A stretch of DNA of 60,000 nucleotides. It comes from Glandiceps talaboti. Lineage: Eukaryota > Hemichordata > Enteropneusta > Spengelidae. Below are positions 18,001-52,543 of this stretch, in pieces. Both the position numbers and the translations under genes were made by a program. The notes beneath the pieces are model-generated. The model had not been told where the DNA came from. It ran no database searches and was given only the letters and a program-made list of their open reading frames with translations. Every line of letters starts with the position of its first letter. Position 1 is the first letter of the stretch. The stretch is taken from assembly GCF_964340395.1 (NCBI RefSeq), contig NC_135550.1, positions 22,688,676-22,748,675 on the forward strand, read 5' to 3'.

Positions 18001-21000
18001 ACACTGAATCGTTCTACTGGCGTGATAACGTCACCAAAGTTCCCAAAGCAATACCCACAGAATACACATTGTCGATGGACTATTCACGTTGATCCTGATA
18101 AGTTCATAGTACTGAAGTTTCTTGCAATCGACATAGACTCTATATCAGACTCCGAAGCATGTGATGAGCTGTACGACCATTTAAAGATTACATTGCAAGG
18201 CGATGCTAATGACATTGTTCTGTGTGGTATTGAACTACCTGGACTGCTAAAGTTGTCGTCAAATCATGTAATATTAGACTTCATTTCCAGGTATGGACTT
18301 GGAACAGGGTTCCAAGTGGCTTACTATTCGATACCATCGAGCAAGAACTTCATGGACATTGGACGCTTCATACAATCTCATCAAAATGAAAATGAGAACG
18401 TGCAATCAGACGAGGTTCCATACCACATCACTACTCCAGAGACAGAAGAACAAGTGTGTGGGGGGATGATCACAAATGACAGTGGTATGATTGAATCGCC
18501 AAAATTTCCAAATATATATCCAGAGAACTTAAATTGTACTTGGACTATACAGGTTGCTGAAGGAAACATTGTTGTCCTTACGCTATTGTCTGTGGACATT
18601 GATTACAACCCTGAAGATGACGTATGTGATGTTATATATGATCATCTGAAAATCAAAGTTAGAGATAAAACCTATATCGTATGTGGCAATAAGATTCCTG
18701 GATCATTCTATTCCCAAACAAATGTAATGGAATTAGAATTTATCACCAATTATGGACTTGGTACTGGGTTTCGGGGAGTTTATACAAGCCAGCCATTTGA
18801 AGATATTAATCTCACGACCGACACTACTTTGAAAACAACAAATCCCACAGTATTACTGACACCATTGTCCACACCATCACCATCACCTAAAAGTGACTGC
18901 ATGGCCCACTTAACAGGACCTTCTGGAATCATAGAATCTCGAGGTTTTCCGAACCAGTACCCACAAAACACTATCTGTATATGGGACATATATGTGGCAA
19001 ATGACAACCAAATATTGCTAGATTTCCTGTATCTTGACATTGACTCTTACTCAGTGGATGGAACATGTGATGAAAAATATGACCATATAGAAGTCTTTTC
19101 CAGTGATACAAACAGTGTTCTAATTTGTGATGAGAGTTCGCCAAGATCCATACAATCACAGGGTAACAAGATAAGGGTGAAATTTATAAGCAATTACGGT
19201 ATTGGTACGGGATTTCAAGCTGCATATCAAGAAGTAGCAATGAGTGGGAGATTGATCGGGATAAATCCAGATGAAAATCCCACGGCGTATCCAAAGGATG
19301 TTGACAGAATGCCTGGGGATGTTCAGAAAGCACTTGTGACAGATGGTGGTTATGCAACTTTAGACAATGTATCATGTTCAGTTGCAATTACCGGTATACA
19401 TGGGATTATACATTCACCTGACTTTCCGGAACCATACCGTCCAAATCTAAGATGTACTTGGAACATTCATGTTGAACAACATAAGTCCATTCATCTGGAG
19501 TTTCGCTTCATCGATATAGATAATCCAGCTATTGATGGAGAATGCAGTTTATTGTATGATCACATTCAAGTTACCTCCTCCGGAATGCCGACCAGGACAT
19601 TTTGTGGTAGTCAGTTACCAAAACCCTTTTATTCATATTCAAACCAAATGACTGTGTTATTAGTGACTAAATATGGATTTGGTAATGGTTTTGAAGCCAG
19701 TTTTAAAGCCATAGATGCTATCCCTTCTCCAAAATCAATAACCACGGACACCGGACTGATTGGCAGCGAACACACTAGTTTAACATGGACAGTACAGACA
19801 ACAGACCAAACTGTCAAAGCTAAAGAAACCGGGACTACTAAAATGTCAAATACTATTATTGATAAAGGTGGTGAACGAAAAGGGGCAAGAATAACATCAT
19901 CTGAAACCCCTGACAACAACACAACACATGTGAATGACGAACCTGAAATTGAGAACACCAGCGACACACTCAACGAGACAATCGACCAAATGGTAAATGG
20001 ACGAAATATGGGTAGAAATTTCATGGGTGGTGAAGGTATTGGTAGCAGACTTGCCATTGGTCCGTCGACGCCGTTTGATGATCGCAACGAAAATTCTACA
20101 TCGTATGAAGATTTGGAGGTCACTACACAACGTCTTTGGGGAGATACCACCGCCACATCTGGAGTAGAAGTCGATGGAGATACAACCACAATATCAACAG
20201 AAATAGCATTAGGTAGACCAGTGTTTATGAAGAATATGTAATGATTTTGGTCCAATATCTGGCCTTTTTTGCTTAAAGAACATAGTTTTGAAGATAAGTT
20301 TTTAAGTAGTGGTTTTTTGGCTATCACTGAGCAAATTTATATGTTAAAGTTATGATACACCTTTACATTAACAATTATCACACCCTTATGATTTTGGAGA
20401 AAAAATAAAAATAGAATAACACAAACAATTCATAAAAAGGAGGGCAAAACTTGTTTGTGGGTAATTCAAAGCTTGTAATTTCTAACATGACGATACTTTA
20501 AATCCACTCGTTAATTTGTTGTGTTACACAGGGAGAACAAGTCCAAAGGAAGGATCTGAAGAAACTACCATGATGTCAAAACATAATACCAATCCAGACA
20601 CAGTCGGAATGAGTATCATACAGGAAAACACGACAACTGATCACGATTTTTCAGAAAATGGAACGGACACAAGCGACGTCGACGAATCAACACACCTACA
20701 AAACACTACCAAGGTCTCCCTTATTACTGATAGGTACACTAATGGATTGCAAACAGTCTCGAGGGACAGCACAGTTCCAAGTACGACTAAATCTAATGCA
20801 GAGGTTGGTCATACGAGAGAAAGAATTCTTTGGTTTGCGTTCACCCCGACAGATTCCAACATAACGATCATTTCGAGAGAAAAGGAAACAGGCAAGTGGA
20901 ATTCTCTTTTGTAGGGCGGTGGATGTTCGTTAAGCATTAACTCAATTGGTTGTCATGCAAAAGCCCAGTATTCTTGCAAGAAAAGTGAAACCATCTCCAT

Positions 21001-21371
21001 ACCTTTACTTTTGATATATATCACTTTGTTGAATAATCCAATGCTTCTTCAATAACACACAAACATTAATGACGGCATCTTTCAAGAGTGTTTTGTTCCA
21101 ACGGCAGTGAGCATCAGGTACATTTTCACTTTTATTTTATTTGACAGGGCTCCTAACGATAGAGCAGAGAAACATCCTGATTGCTGCAGTGGTCGGATCT
21201 GCCATTAGTGCCGTACTGGTTTTCATTGTCGTTGGATTACTCGTGTTTACATACAAGAAGAGGAGCCGACAACATCGCAACCTGCGCATGTCAGATTCGG
21301 CAGGGTTTGACAGTGCAAATCTGTTCTCAAACTGGCTTAGAAGTTGGCAAGGGGACATTTCAAAAGTTTAG
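11933..21371 (+). CDS. Seven-CUB, mucin-like type I membrane protein
   Basis: Five exons: 11933-12058, 13507-13570, 14741-20212, 20532-20891, 21148-21371. Phases 0, 1, 1, 1 agree and the total is 6,246 bases (2,081 residues). Order in the precursor: signal peptide (hydrophobic core LYVVLLVSVLGTCSLG, residues about 22-37); CUB1 about 99-220; a Thr/Ser/Pro-rich stretch of about 600 residues; CUB2 820-936; CUB3 976-1094; CUB4 1146-1259; CUB5 1301-1412; CUB6 1448-1560; CUB7 1607-1720; a second Ser/Thr-rich stem; a transmembrane helix about 2017-2043; a 38-residue tail starting KKRSRQHR. CUB2-7 keep four cysteines and the C..LYD-type acidic site typical of calcium-binding CUB domains. CUB domains mediate extracellular protein binding, so an adhesion or receptor role is inferred; I do not recognise a named orthologue. 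Splice joins are inferred from sequence and phase only. Confidence 0.85.
12059..14740 (+). other. CUB gene introns 1 and 2
   Basis: Apart from exon 2 nothing coding is supported. A 106-codon + frame at 13068-13388 (Lys-rich) and a 128-codon - frame at 13948-14334 have no recognisable domains. A C-run followed by an A-run lies at 14563-14585. Confidence 0.5.
13507..13570 (+). CDS. CUB gene exon 2, short linker exon
   Basis: A 64-base exon between TTTTTCTCAG and GTAAGAAG, encoding DEIYSDTELILKKQISKPIL plus Q and one base. It takes phase 0 from exon 1 and supplies the single base that exon 3 needs; exon 1 joined directly to exon 3 would hit a stop. Confidence 0.75.
14741..20212 (+). CDS. CUB gene exon 3, giant exon with all CUB domains
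   Basis: A single 5,472-base exon carrying CUB1, the long Ser/Thr-rich linker and CUB2-CUB7. The acceptor follows TTTCTACATAATTAG. The donor is GTAGAC at 20213; splitting GGT after its first G gives the phase exon 4 requires. Without splicing the frame stops at 20241. Confidence 0.9.
20404..20409 (+). promoter_or_regulatory. Intronic polyadenylation signal in the CUB gene
   Basis: AATAAA inside intron 3, 163 bases after the stop codon (20239-20241) that is reached if intron 3 is retained. Its use would give a soluble form with all seven CUB domains but no membrane anchor. Confidence 0.4.
20532..20891 (+). CDS. CUB gene exon 4, Ser/Thr-rich stem
   Basis: 120 codons rich in Thr, Ser, Asp and Glu with several N-x-S/T sites, starting RTSPKEGSEETTMMSK. 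The acceptor is TTGTGTTACACAG. The best donor is the GC type, ACAG|GCAAGT, at 20892; it gives phase 1, exactly what exon 5 needs. Confidence 0.75.
21148..21371 (+). CDS. CUB gene exon 5, membrane anchor and tail
   Basis: Encodes a transmembrane helix ILIAAVVGSAISAVLVFIVV and following residues, a basic stop-transfer KKRSRQHR, and a tail ending DISKV before TAG at 21369. SKV fits a class I PDZ-binding C-terminus (S/T-x-V). Confidence 0.85.
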
Positions 21372-23238
21372 ATTTTTGTTTTCAATGGAAACGTGTTCAA
21401 AGTAGAACAGCCAAAATTGTTAGTATTACATTCTAGGGAGAGAATTAAAATTATAGACGAGGGAAAACGAGAAAAAAAAAAAAAGAAAGGAAAGGTATAA
21501 TCTAAGTTTAACCATTTGAAAAAATATCTTTTATGATATAGTGTATGACTCAAGCATTCATTTATTTCTTTTTCTTTGTCTATATTATCTAAATGAATCA
21601 CAAGATGTAGATTTGGAAATTTAAACCATGCAGTTTTCCATATCGCACTTTGACTTTCTTCTGGCAATAAGTAATTTGTCGAGACTACTCTTTTGTGTCA
21701 GAAAATGGCGTTTCCGTGAATACAAAATCAGAATTGCTGTTAAAAAGAATAACAGTACAAGATAAAGAAAACCACATGTTGATGTGATGTGTATATTAAT
21801 GTTAAGTAAATGAGATATTATATTGTATTAATTGACGTGTCTTTTCAGAGTTGAGTTGTATATATTACGTGTTTTTAATTTTGGTATCTATAACAGCGAG
21901 ATGCATGAGGCGTGAAAATTCATGACCCAAACAGTTTACTCCTTTATCCAAGCTGGTAATAAAATCCCATGTATCTTTGTACAATAATGATAATCGTAAT
22001 GGTTATATACATAGGAATAGTGGTCAGACCAATCATGTTTGATTTGTCAATTTTTAATTTTATCAAACTCTTATGGCCACATGACATCATCTCCGCGGTA
22101 AAAATATCACACTGGCTTGCTAGCAGAATGTACGACGGACACCACTAGGACTTGTTCTTACAATGTGTAGTGTTTGAACTTACTACTTATGCAACGTAGA
22201 AGCGCTAGGCTTCTCAAGATTTTCGTAGAAGTACTTTGTGTATCACAATCTGTTATGTTATTAATGTTTATTACATTTATTAATACTCATTACTTCGGAA
22301 TAATTTAGATATACTGTGAATTGTAACATTTGTAACATTAATCTAGTTTTTGTCATGAAAATTGTGGTTTCAAAAGGTAATCACGATCACGTGTCAAACT
22401 TCACGGATGTTGTACAAATGACGTGCTGAACGATAGATACAAGGAGAATATAAATCCGGGTCCGTCAAACTGACGCATCCGATAGATAATGAGAATTGTA
22501 AAACTCCAATGATAAGGTAATTATTTGATTCAGTGGATGAAAATGTCATTTAAGAAATAGTCGATAGCAGAATATAAAATGTATTTCTAACACTTGTTAT
22601 ATTACAACCACATTACATAAGTCAGTTTTGTGAAACTGAAATGGATGAAGAATTTATCATTTTGCTGGGAAAAATTCTCTGCTGATGAGAGATTGTATCA
22701 TATACCCTATTTAACTATGAAGTGTGATTTTCAGTATATTTGTACTGGAAAACTTGTATGTAGCCGTAAAATATCAAAATCGGCCACATTGTATTTGACG
22801 TTGGCAGCCATCCTACTCAGTGTCGGTGAGTCAATAAAAGCAATCGATTTCAACAAATCGTTGTTTCGTTGTTATTACATTAAATGTACTTGTGTAATAG
22901 AACGAGTAGAATGGTTGAACTCTTTATGTCTGCATTGTTTTTTATTATCGAGTATGAATTTGACACATGGCACAAATGTACAACTCAGTTGTGTTATATT
23001 ATGCGATTATTGACATCACTACTCACAGACAAAATATTACTTCTCTGGATGTTTTACTATCCGTACAAAATTTGAACAGACTGTCAATATATGGTTCTTT
23101 CCCTGGGAGAACATTTTGCCATGGGTAGCTGTTTGCTTAGATGTTATTATCGGCCAAAAGGGCGTGGTTAATTGCCCTCCACTTGTGTGGTAAAGATCAT
23201 GTTATTTGCACGAAAGGCAACACAAAAGGGAATCCCGA
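21372..23238. other. CUB gene 3' UTR and intergenic DNA
   Basis: No gene supported. A 127-codon + frame at 22630-23013 has no domain, splice context or homology that I recognise. Confidence 0.5.
21958..21963 (+). promoter_or_regulatory. CUB gene polyadenylation signal candidate
   Basis: AATAAA about 590 bases after the CUB gene stop codon; the first canonical hexamer I found there. Confidence 0.45.
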
Positions 23239-23309
23239 TGACGTCACGTGACTAGGATAGCCCAGTTAATGTGACGTCATGACCTTAGCCGCCATCATCC
23301 GCCATGTTG
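23239..23309 (+). promoter_or_regulatory. Presenilin promoter cluster: CRE, CLEAR, CRE, YY1
   Basis: About 300-370 bases upstream of the presenilin start: TGACGTCA at 23239-23246, GTCACGTGAC at 23243-23252 overlapping it, a second TGACGTCA at 23272-23279, then GCCGCCATC (23288-23296) and CCGCCATGTTG (23299-23309), both YY1-like on the minus strand. TGACGTCA is the full CREB/ATF site. GTCACGTGAC is the palindromic TFEB/MITF CLEAR site. Binding is inferred from motif identity only. Confidence 0.65.
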
Positions 23310-23606
23310 ATCGGTGACTCACTGAGATTCTCTGTTTCATTTGTACTCAAATTTCTTTGTCTTGATCGTTTTAAGTAGGTAGTACATTATTTCTTTGGCA
23401 CAATTTCATCGGAAAACGGGTATTTTAACTCTCAGGGTCTACAACATCTACAGATTGATAGTAATCCAGTTTTGTGTTTACCTCGTTCTTGTGTTGACGT
23501 AAATTGTATCCGCCAATCCAGTCAGTGGGTGTATTTGGAAACTTTTTATTGCAATTGAATCACATTTTGAGGCGTGTGGCACGGTCGTGCTACACTTGTA
23601 GACTGT

Positions 23607-46238
<22,632 letters not shown>

Positions 46239-49200
46239 CACTCATTTTCATTGTAATCAACAACAAGCTTTATATTGGGATATTTGTGTGTAGATGGGAG
46301 GGAGGGATGGGGGTGGGGATGGAGTAGGGTAGGGCTCATATGCTGGAAAGAAGATGTGAAATAGATTTAGGTAATGTATATGAAAAGTAAGGTTTCAGAA
46401 TATATGAACGAATGAATGCAGAAATAGCTATGGAATGTGTTTGTTGTCAGATTGTACATAATGACATGAAATGTTATCAAATAGGAGCAGGCATACTCGT
46501 ACTTGTATTGCATATAGGCCTTGGTTGTTTCCTGCCAAAATTATGGTGCAATGAAAAAGAGACAATGGAAATTTTACCAGATTTCTGCCCTCTGTGATTC
46601 CAAAATCTTTCTACATGTACATTGATGCCATGAATGCAGGAAGTCAGTTATTGTAATAATTTTATCGAATCAGTGCATCAAATTATTTGAGATTATAACT
46701 TTTGGTATAAGCATATGTATTGAAAAAAAAGTCCTTCTGGAAATGAGTCCTTTTATTGTTCACAAGTCAGGCTGTTTAGAATTAAAAGAATTGGGACCAA
46801 TTACCTGCCATTGTATTTGTCTTTAGTAAACTTTGATGGATTTGAAAATGAGTTACATTTGACAAACCATACGTTGTTGGCACTATTAATACTGTCATAA
46901 CACTGTCAAAATTACATATTACATTAACCAGTGACTCATTTTCAGTACCCAATTCTTTGATGAGTGGTACTCAGTTTGAACTTAGTGGAGATAGCTGCAC
47001 AGCCTGTTATAAATACTACCCTTGTATATAATCTGTAAGGTATGCCATGACAGGGTGCCCTCACACATCGGTCAACCCCTTTCATGATAGATCAGGCTGG
47101 TGAGGATGGAGCGACATGGCATTACTTACATTCTACCTTGTACAGTGATTACAAACACAAGGTAGAATCTAACATATAAACACTGAACTTGAATTCTAAG
47201 TTACACCTTTACTGTGTAGTTTGTTATCCATACCAAATCAACCTGTGTCAGTGTTCAAGTTAAAATGTATACAGTAAACATGTATTGTTCATTTTGAGGC
47301 TCTTCTCTAAACATCTAACATACTGCATTCATTCAATACATAGGATATTGTGTTTTGAGAACGTACAACTTTTTATACTGTCATTTAGAATATTTACACA
47401 TAATGTATAAATACTCACGGAAGTTGTTAGGATTTTCATAGATTTTGATAGTGATAGGAATTCTGTTATTTGTTTTCAGTGTTGGTATTTAACTATTCAG
47501 TATGCACCAATGCCTTGTAAAATATGCTGAAGAAAAATGTCTATTTTAGAGTGATTATCAATCGGTTGGAATTTATTTGAGCTGTGGCTGCTTAGATGCA
47601 CATACATTTGTATATTAAAAAGTGAAGTAAGACAATAAGAATTCTATCAAATAATTTCTGGGATGTTGTACTCGATTTTCATTTAAATCTGTTTGGTTGA
47701 ACCTGGTGTGATATGATTTAAAACATCACAACTAGAAAGAGTCTACTTAGGTGTGTGTGTGAAAATTGCATTTACAGCTGATAGTTAGATTTGATTACGC
47801 TGTAATCTTCACTCTGATATCCCAATGAAGGAATCAGGGTTGCATCATGGATAGTAGGTAGTGAATGTTGACGTAATAACAAAATTGGGAATCCGCCACA
47901 TGACTGACCATTGTGTTCAACTCTGTCATCTTTCTAAAATATATGTATCCATATAGGGTGGTATATCTGTTTGATTTTCAACAGAAACTTAATATTATGT
48001 GACTTCTTTCCCGTCCTCTTTTAATAACTTTTTAGTCGTAAATGTATACTCGAGGTAATTATCTTTGTTTATAACCAAGTTCTGAATGTATTTAGAGATA
48101 TTTCATCTTGCCTGTTGTTTCTTCAATGTCTTGATGTCTGTAGCATACTCCATTTACTCAGCTGGGATATAAACTTTGTAGAATATGGACATTTGAAGAA
48201 AGTATATCATGGAGATTGTCATAAGAGAAGCTGTGTTAATATCAAGGCCACATTTTTTCGTAATTTGGTGTATTTCAAAATGCAGTAGATTTAGATGTAG
48301 TAAATTGTTGAAATCAAGTGTAAGTGATTAAATAAATGTGGGAATTTTTTTTTCACTTGATCATGGCCTCAAAAATTGGATGACTGGGAATATAAATGCT
48401 GTCCAAGTGAGCGATATTTATTAGAATAGTTGTTCAATTGAAGATTTCAGTTTTTGGGTTACACATTACCCTTGAACTTGATCTGCATAATTTTGACATT
48501 AGTCTTTACAGATGACAACTGGGATTAGCTTTATGTTTGTCATCAACAAGACTTAGTTATGAAAACTGTAATTTGAAGTCTTGTGTATTGAATAAAGAAA
48601 TCCACTGCATTGTGATGTAATTACATTATGGGAATATTACAACAAATTGAACTATTGAACTATTGTCATACATTTTTTAGCCAGGTCTTACAGCAAAATA
48701 AATTCTTGATTACTTGAAACATATTTTGTCAAATATAGTTATCATTATGTCTTGATGATTCAAAGTGTGTGTGTGTGTGTGTGTGTGTGCGTATGTGGGT
48801 TAGTGGATGTATTGTATCCACATGTCAAAAACTAAATGATAGCTACAAATCTATAATCAGATTGTATTAGGTGATTCTAACTGAAGACCATGTTTCATCA
48901 TTGTTCATAGAAAACTATGCCTAAAAAACATGTATTACAGAAAATAAGGCATTTTGTTGAACAATCAGAACCTATAAAAATGGTACATGTTATTACAGCA
49001 TAAGTGTTTGATGTAAGTACAGAGAGAGGTACTGTCATTCTTGGCTTTAATATGTTTGACAACCTGATGAGCACAGATCAGAGGTCTTACCTGCAAGACT
49101 TTGCATACTCTCGTCATGAACATGTGCATAAGTTTTGTTTTTTTTAATTTCCAAAAAAGTTACTAAAACCAAACTTCAGTATAGACCTGTGTACTTGTAG

Positions 49201-50670
49201 ATCAAACTGAGGTATCTCATATAAAGTGTGTAGACATCATCCTAAACCACAGACTTGTATAATGGCACCATCCAAACATGTCCTCTGGTTTGTGAGAATG
49301 TGTGTAAAGGACTTCACCTAATGCAGAATATTACAATATTACCAAAGTTTCAAACTTCACAATGTGTTAATGCTCTTCTCTTCTTAAGCCATATATTAAA
49401 GACTGCATGTTGTTATGTCCTAATATTTGTGGGAACATATTTTGTTTGTCAGTCTCATAGGATGCATGTGTGAGGGGAGGGGGAGGGGGTAGGTGTACCT
49501 GCCTCAAAGTCAAGAACTGCCAACAATGGGTTAAGTAAGTAAATGTATACATTTAAGTCAGTCTGAATCACAATCACTTTATTTAATCTCAACATGGGAT
49601 CTTATAAGTTTTGTGCAATCTAAAACATAACAATATACTAGTACAAGATATCTGTTAACTGCACTGTGGACAGAGATAACACATTACAGTACATAAAAAG
49701 CTGAGTGCATTAACCATCAGTCCAGCTGATTGCAAAACATAAGAGCACACGGTACATTATGGAATGTTTTTAAGAAATCCAAATTCAGCAAGTGTCTGTA
49801 TCAAAAGATTCTACACAATGTGACATTGTAATACTGTACATAACATATTTAACGCTGAAATAACTAACTGGAATGTTTCTTGAAACTGTTTTGTCGGATG
49901 TAATGATTTACTTGTAATATTGTACACCCTGAACAGTATTGAATCACCTATGTGTCAACACATGTGTGTAACTGTAGACACAATAAATGCAATCAAATTG
50001 ATTTTTTGGGGGGTCTGTATCATAAAATCAACAACCCCTACACGATTACCATTTCAACATTCTGCTGTACTACTAATGGATAAAATTGACCCAAATTAAC
50101 GTGTACAAAGTCTAATATTAGTAATAATGGGTTTTTAACAACTTTCACTGAGTTGGTTTTATGATCGAAATAATAATGCTCCAGTTACAGCTAGTGTAGT
50201 TTTAACAAGTAGAACATAGATATAGATATAAGAGAATAATTTGAGTTGACATGAACATAACTCCCTAAACTTGTAAACAGATTGAATGGTATAATACAGC
50301 ACAGATACATTAATGAACTCATATTAATGAAGTTTATATACAGTTTCTAACTTACTGACTGTAATACTGCAAAGTCCTGGGAAAAAGTAGGATGGTTATG
50401 TTATACACACATATCAGTGAAGTATATATACAATTTCTCACTTCATAATTGTAGTAAAAAATTCTGATATTTGATTTTGATCAACAATATGTAGTCCAAA
50501 GAGTTCATTGAACAATGATGGACATATATGTATGGTAGCCTGAAAGATGTGTTGTCTACACTCCTTTTCGAAGCATTCATTACAGTGTTTAGCTAATAAT
50601 TTACATGAGTGCCATCAACTATGAACCTTTTACTCTAGTAAAATTGGCTGTATTATTATGATCTTGTTAT
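46239..50670. other. Presenilin 3' UTR and convergent intergenic DNA
   Basis: AATAAA at 48591-48596 could end the presenilin transcript, giving a 3' UTR of about 2.35 kb. TTTATT at 49578-49583, read on the minus strand, is a candidate for the METTL25-type gene. A short (GT)n lies near 48769. No other gene is seen. Confidence 0.5.
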
Positions 50671-52413
50671 TCAAGAAGTCTTATTAGCAATGAGTACAAA
50701 ATTTCTTGCAGACAGTTTTGGATCAAACAGAGGTATAAGTTCACTGTCAATGCCTTGTTCGTACAAAAACAACATCCTATCTATCAAAATCAGTGACTCT
50801 GTCACTGGAGCTGTCAATAGCCTTAGCACATGAAATGTAATTAACTGTTTCCAACGTTTCAACAGTTTCTCAAGTTCTTTCCCTTCATCTTCTGGTATTG
50901 GTTGCAGCCCAAGCTTTCTCAAAGCTTCTGATAAGTAGGTATACAGGGGTTGGTCATGACCTTTCTTGAGCTTACGCATGACCTTTTTTATGTGTCGTAT
51001 TCCTGCATGTTTTGTAGTAAGATCTGGATCTTGTTTTTGAATGATAATTTCTAGTATAGATCTATAACACTGTAGGATTAGATGAGGGTCCTTGTCTTTC
51101 AGTCTTTGACAATAAGTATCAAGTGCATGACAAGCTAGTTCTCTTGATTCATAGTTCAGTTCATAATCTGGCAGAGATCGTATCCAGTCACTCATCGGGT
51201 ATCCCACTTGGCCGATCTTTTGATTGTTTACAGCAGTTTGAGGGTTTTCTGAGTCAGACATTTCCTTTTTTGTTGTTGTGTCATTTTCATGATCTGACTC
51301 GTTAGGACGTCTGGCAGGGACAGCGTTTCTACACGTCAGCTTTTGGTAACAGCAACCTACGGATACCAGAGCATTTGCTGAACTGCATTTTGAGAACACA
51401 CTCAATATTGTTGGTGCTAAATCACCACAGGTGTGTAAGCCTACAAAGCCAAATTCTGTGGGCCTTGAACTCTGAGAATGGGTTGATCCTTGCTGACAAC
51501 AAACTGACAAGTCAATACTTCGTTCTGAGTCTAGCTGACTTTGGTTTATGTCAAGCTGAGCAGGTTCTCTGGCTTGAGTGTCTGGCAACTTAAGTTTAGT
51601 GGTTACTGTTTGCTCTGAATTACTGCTTTCAGTAGAACCCCTGTGCTGCTGAAGTAAGTCTAAAAAGTCATCCACTGCAATATTAGGATCTATGTGAAAA
51701 ATCACATGGTTAGGGACAACAGGAACGTCAGGACTACAGTCTGACTGTTTAAATCCTTTTAGTTTATCAGGATTTTCAACACTTTTAGTTTCAAAGAACT
51801 TTTTCAGTTTGTCATCCAGCTGAATGGCACCACCTACATGGCCGCCTTCAGCTTCAACAGTTGTAACATGCAGACCATATCCAAAGGATAAAAGCCTGGT
51901 TAAATGTCCCATCCCTGCCCCTACATCAACAACGTTATTACAATCAGACTTCTGGCATGTTTCATGAATGAGTCTTGCCAGCCGACAGATTTCATACTGT
52001 TTCTTTGGTTTCACGTGTCTTCTGTAATGGCGAGATAAATGCTCATATGAAGTTGATGTTTTCTTTAGCAAGTGTTCAACAGCATCATCATCACGTCCAT
52101 CTTGTGGCGTTCTTCGGAGAGCAATAGCATGAACAGTGGCCCGATACGCCAACAATGAAAGCGGCCACACTTTAGAATACTTGATAGATCTATCGTCTCT
52201 TGGTGATTCCAACAACATACATGATATGTCCACAGTGTCTAGATCTTCAAGTACTGTCAGCCATGTTCTTGGAAGGTTACTCCAGTGGTCCTTGACGAAA
52301 AATTCAACAATGTAGGCTTCTGATAACCATTTGTAATGGTTAATGAACGACAGTAACCTTACTGCGTATTCTTTGAGACATTGGTGTGTTTCTTTGTTGC
52401 AACAATATCCCAT
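50671..52413 (-). CDS. METTL25/METTL25B-family methyltransferase-like protein
   Basis: 580 residues in one uninterrupted frame. The N-terminal block has AYIVEFF and WSNLPRTW; HVKPKKQYEI (133-142) precedes SAM motif I VVDVGAGMGHLTR (161-173); then GLHTCGDL (325-332), SVGCCYQKLT (351-360), GYPMSDW and a C-terminal helical domain ending ELIPLFDPKLSARNFVLIA. These blocks match human METTL25B (RRNAD1) closely; METTL25 is the sister family. Variable inserts at about 255-320 and 362-402 explain the length over the 475-residue human METTL25B. Start at MGYCCNKETH is the first Met and precedes the family N-terminus. The substrate is not established to my knowledge. The absence of introns is notable beside its multi-exon neighbours. 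Confidence 0.93.
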   Translation of the reverse strand: MGYCCNKETHQCLKEYAVRLLSFINHYKWLSEAYIVEFFVKDHWSNLPRTWLTVLEDLDTVDISCMLLESPRDDRSIKYSKVWPLSLLAYRATVHAIALRRTPQDGRDDDAVEHLLKKTSTSYEHLSRHYRRHVKPKKQYEICRLARLIHETCQKSDCNNVVDVGAGMGHLTRLLSFGYGLHVTTVEAEGGHVGGAIQLDDKLKKFFETKSVENPDKLKGFKQSDCSPDVPVVPNHVIFHIDPNIAVDDFLDLLQQHRGSTESSNSEQTVTTKLKLPDTQAREPAQLDINQSQLDSERSIDLSVCCQQGSTHSQSSRPTEFGFVGLHTCGDLAPTILSVFSKCSSANALVSVGCCYQKLTCRNAVPARRPNESDHENDTTTKKEMSDSENPQTAVNNQKIGQVGYPMSDWIRSLPDYELNYESRELACHALDTYCQRLKDKDPHLILQCYRSILEIIIQKQDPDLTTKHAGIRHIKKVMRKLKKGHDQPLYTYLSEALRKLGLQPIPEDEGKELEKLLKRWKQLITFHVLRLLTAPVTESLILIDRMLFLYEQGIDSELIPLFDPKLSARNFVLIANKTS

Positions 52414-52543
52414 ACTGACCTATTTTTAACACTGTTTCATCGCCCGTTCATTCGGGGAAAGATGCTGAAACAGATGTGTTTATTGTTCACCCCGTCTGAT
52501 CCGTCTCGACCTCCTGAGGGCGCTGTACAACATCGACCGAGGG

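Noticed and set aside
22630-23013. 127-codon + frame
   Set aside because: No domain, splice context or recognisable homology; composition like translated intergenic DNA.
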